A model generated the notes under the pieces. That model was not told where the DNA came from, did no database searches, and was given only the letters and a program-made list of their open reading frames with translations. Both the position numbers and the translations under genes were made by a program. Of a DNA stretch of 64,000 bases, positions 62,348 to 64,000 are shown one piece after another. Numbering within the stretch: position 1 is the stretch's first letter; every line of letters starts with the position of its first letter. Origin of the DNA: DATJUF01 sp035524095 (lineage in GTDB: Bacteria; Desulfobacterota; Binatia; Binatales; Binataceae); NCBI GenBank assembly GCA_035524095.1, contig DATKPK010000264.1, positions 1-64,000 on the forward strand. The letters run 5' to 3'.

Positions 62348-63502
62348 TTACTTCATTTTGCTGAAGAATGTCCGGATGTCGTCTGCCAGCAACTTCGGCT
62401 CTTCCATCGCCGCGAAATGGCCGCCACGCGGCATCACCGTCCATTGCTGGATGTTGAACGCGCGTTCGGCCCAATCGCGCGGCGGCTTGCCGATTTCGCG
62501 CGGGAATAGCGCGGCAGCGGTTGGCGTCTCGATGCGCTTCGTCTTATCGGGGCGCCAAGGATGATGCCGCGCTTCGAAATAGAGCCGCGTTGACGAATTA
62601 ATCGACTGGGTGATCCAATAAATCATTACGTTGGTCAACAACTGGTCTTTGGTAAAACGTGTCTCGACGTTACCGCCGCAATCCGACCAGGTGCGGAATT
62701 TTTCGACGATCCACGCGGCGAGGCCGCTTGGTGAATCGTTCAGGCCATACGCCAAGGTCTGTGGTTTGGTGCCCTGAATCCCCTGATAGCCGCTTTCCTC
62801 CCGCTGGAAATGATCCATGTCAGCGAGGAATAACTTCTCTTCTTCGGTCAGTTCCGCAGCGCGATCGCGGCGATTGCCCGCAAAAATCAGATTGACGTGG
62901 ATGCCGTAGAGGCTATCACCATGTGCTTCGCCCAATCTCGACGTAATCGCCGAGCCCCAATCGCCGCCTTGTGCGCAATAACGATGATAGACGAGGACTT
63001 CAGTCATCAGCTTGTGAAAGATCTCGGCGATGCCCTGGACGTTCATCCCACGCATCCGCGGATGATCCGAAAATCCATAACCGGGTAATGACGGTGCAAT
63101 CACCGTGAACGACTGATTGGGATCGGCCCCGTGAGCGCCCGGATCAGTCAGCATCGGAATGATCTGCATGAACTCGTAGATTGAGCCGGGCCATCCATGG
63201 GAGAGCAGGAGCGGCTTGGGATTGGGTCCACGGCCTTCCTCGCGGATGAAATGGATGCCGAGGCCGTCGATAGTCGTGCGGAAATGCTTGAAGCGGTTCA
63301 ACTCGGCTTCGTGTTTGCGCCAATCGTATTGACTCCGCCAATACTCGACCAGCTCGCGCAAGTAGGCGAGATTAGTGCCGTATTCCCATCCAGTGTCGGG
63401 CACTTCATCGGGAAAACGCGTGCGGTTAAGACGCTCGCGCAGGTCCTTCAAGACCTCGTCGCTGATGTTGATGGTAAACGGTTCAATCTGCGCCTTGGCC
63501 AT
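62348..63502 (-). CDS. Epoxide hydrolase (EHN-domain alpha/beta hydrolase)
   Basis: The 384-residue protein starts with the epoxide hydrolase N-terminal domain (IEPFTINISDEVLKDLRERL, PDTGWEYGTNLAYLRELVEYW). The catalytic domain has HGWPGS (102-107) as oxyanion region and GGDWGS with nucleophile Asp181. The C-terminal RGGHFAAMEEP carries the catalytic His. This Asp-nucleophile set makes trans-diols from epoxides. No neighbouring monooxygenase is seen. It adds to the epoxide/glutathione theme of the window. Confidence 0.93.
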   Translation of the reverse strand: MAKAQIEPFTINISDEVLKDLRERLNRTRFPDEVPDTGWEYGTNLAYLRELVEYWRSQYDWRKHEAELNRFKHFRTTIDGLGIHFIREEGRGPNPKPLLLSHGWPGSIYEFMQIIPMLTDPGAHGADPNQSFTVIAPSLPGYGFSDHPRMRGMNVQGIAEIFHKLMTEVLVYHRYCAQGGDWGSAITSRLGEAHGDSLYGIHVNLIFAGNRRDRAAELTEEEKLFLADMDHFQREESGYQGIQGTKPQTLAYGLNDSPSGLAAWIVEKFRTWSDCGGNVETRFTKDQLLTNVMIYWITQSINSSTRLYFEARHHPWRPDKTKRIETPTAAALFPREIGKPPRDWAERAFNIQQWTVMPRGGHFAAMEEPKLLADDIRTFFSKMK

Positions 63503-63708
63503 CGCCCAACCTCCGCAATGCGTATCCAGCGAATGTTACGCTGATATATGCCGTGCGGTGTTTTGCTACAAGCAAAAGTGCGCGGCCGTCAATAGCGTAC
63601 GTGACGCGACGGTTAAATCGAACGCGGACCGCTTTCGAGTTCCTCCGGCCAACGCGACGGCGCGCCTAGCGCCTTGATTCCCGCTTCTCTCAAGTGGGAC
63701 AATTGTTC

Positions 63709-64000
63709 ATGCCACGCAGTGCCGACGGTTTCGAGGCGTTTATCAACCTAGGCGACAGCCTGAACGAGCTCGAGTTGATTGTCGGCCCCATGGCGCGTCC
63801 ATTCATAGCGGAGGTGCGCGAGGGTCTCGCGCAGGCGGCAGCGAAAAGGCATGCGGGCGATCCGGATGGCGCGCTCATCCTAATCCGCCAATCAATGGAG
63901 AAGTTGGCGGTTCTTGGCAGTGAAGTAGATGCGCAGGAGGGAGCGATGATGCGATTTATCGCCGAACGCTTCGCGCAATCACTTAGCGCTGGTGATAAAA
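63709..64000 (+). CDS. Partial hypothetical protein running off the right edge
   Basis: A frame opens at ATG 63709 (MPRSADGFEAFINLGDSLNE) and stays open to the last base, giving at least 97 residues. It is mostly alpha-helical and contains IVGPMARPFIAEVREGLAQA and LIRQSMEKLAVLGSEVDAQE. No family is recognised and no strong Shine-Dalgarno is seen. The absence of stops over 290 bases and the regular helical pattern support a real gene truncated by the window. Confidence 0.55.
   Translation, partial: MPRSADGFEAFINLGDSLNELELIVGPMARPFIAEVREGLAQAAAKRHAGDPDGALILIRQSMEKLAVLGSEVDAQEGAMMRFIAERFAQSLSAGDK

Noticed and set aside
1..64000. tRNA or rRNA genes, CRISPR arrays, insertion sequences, prophage genes
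   Set aside because: I looked for tRNA T-loop strings, regularly spaced repeats and transposase or phage motifs and found none that hold up.

Overview
The window looks like a chromosomal segment of a Gram-negative, probably uncultured soil or sediment bacterium of moderate GC content. Evidence for a Gram-negative envelope is an outer-membrane polysaccharide exporter of the Wza type, lipoboxes and EmrA/EmrB-type efflux. The mix of many SDR, glutathione S-transferase, CoA-transferase and Amidohydrolase_2 genes, a B12-dependent ribonucleotide reductase and DUF1501/DUF1800 proteins recalls Binatota/Desulfobacterota-like genomes. That placement is an inference from gene content only. I saw no transposase, CRISPR array, tRNA or rRNA.

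Layout. 1-2672: one long minus-strand gene broken by many frameshifts. 2914-12722: a minus-strand run with two SDRs, two GST-type proteins, a family III CoA-transferase, a crotonase, a MarR regulator, EmrA/EmrB efflux, a PaaI-type thioesterase and a cobalamin-binding-like protein. Three copies of one palindromic motif suggest that the MarR protein controls most of this run. 13166-30043: a minus-strand Wzx/Wzy-type exopolysaccharide locus (Wza exporter, Wzc-type tyrosine kinase, RfbF cytidylyltransferase, flippase, acyltransferase, five glycosyltransferases, polyprenyl-phosphate sugar transferase, polymerase-like protein, beta-helix protein). 30044-31306: a long gene-free regulatory region. 31325-32506: a sigma-54-activator-like protein with a degenerate ATPase site.

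32688-45301: a small lipoprotein, an amidohydrolase, SDRs, an exported beta-carbonic anhydrase, small exported proteins, and a plus-strand acyl-CoA module (SDR, acyl-CoA dehydrogenase, a paired MaoC-type hydratase, then a GH57 protein and acetyl-CoA synthetase). 45510-48806: housekeeping rimP-nusA facing recA, with infB absent from its usual place. 48990-56586: thpR, a DsbA-like isomerase, DUF3108, HEAT-repeat, DUF1501 and DUF1800 proteins, a secreted repeat protein and a DciA/DUF721 protein. 57079-60270: nrdJ with candidate NrdR boxes, followed by a zinc-binding-type protein. 60571-63502: SRPBCC protein, HSL-type esterase and epoxide hydrolase. Between the last two lies a 46-bp palindrome whose core is an exact parS (ParB-binding) sequence, so this segment is probably in the origin-proximal part of the chromosome.

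The main leads are the parS-centred palindrome, the ATPase-dead sigma-54-activator relative beside the exopolysaccharide locus, and the MarR-controlled glutathione/CoA operon, which resembles the accessory part of isoprene/epoxide degradation clusters. Start codons were moved inward wherever family alignment and a Shine-Dalgarno sequence favoured it.
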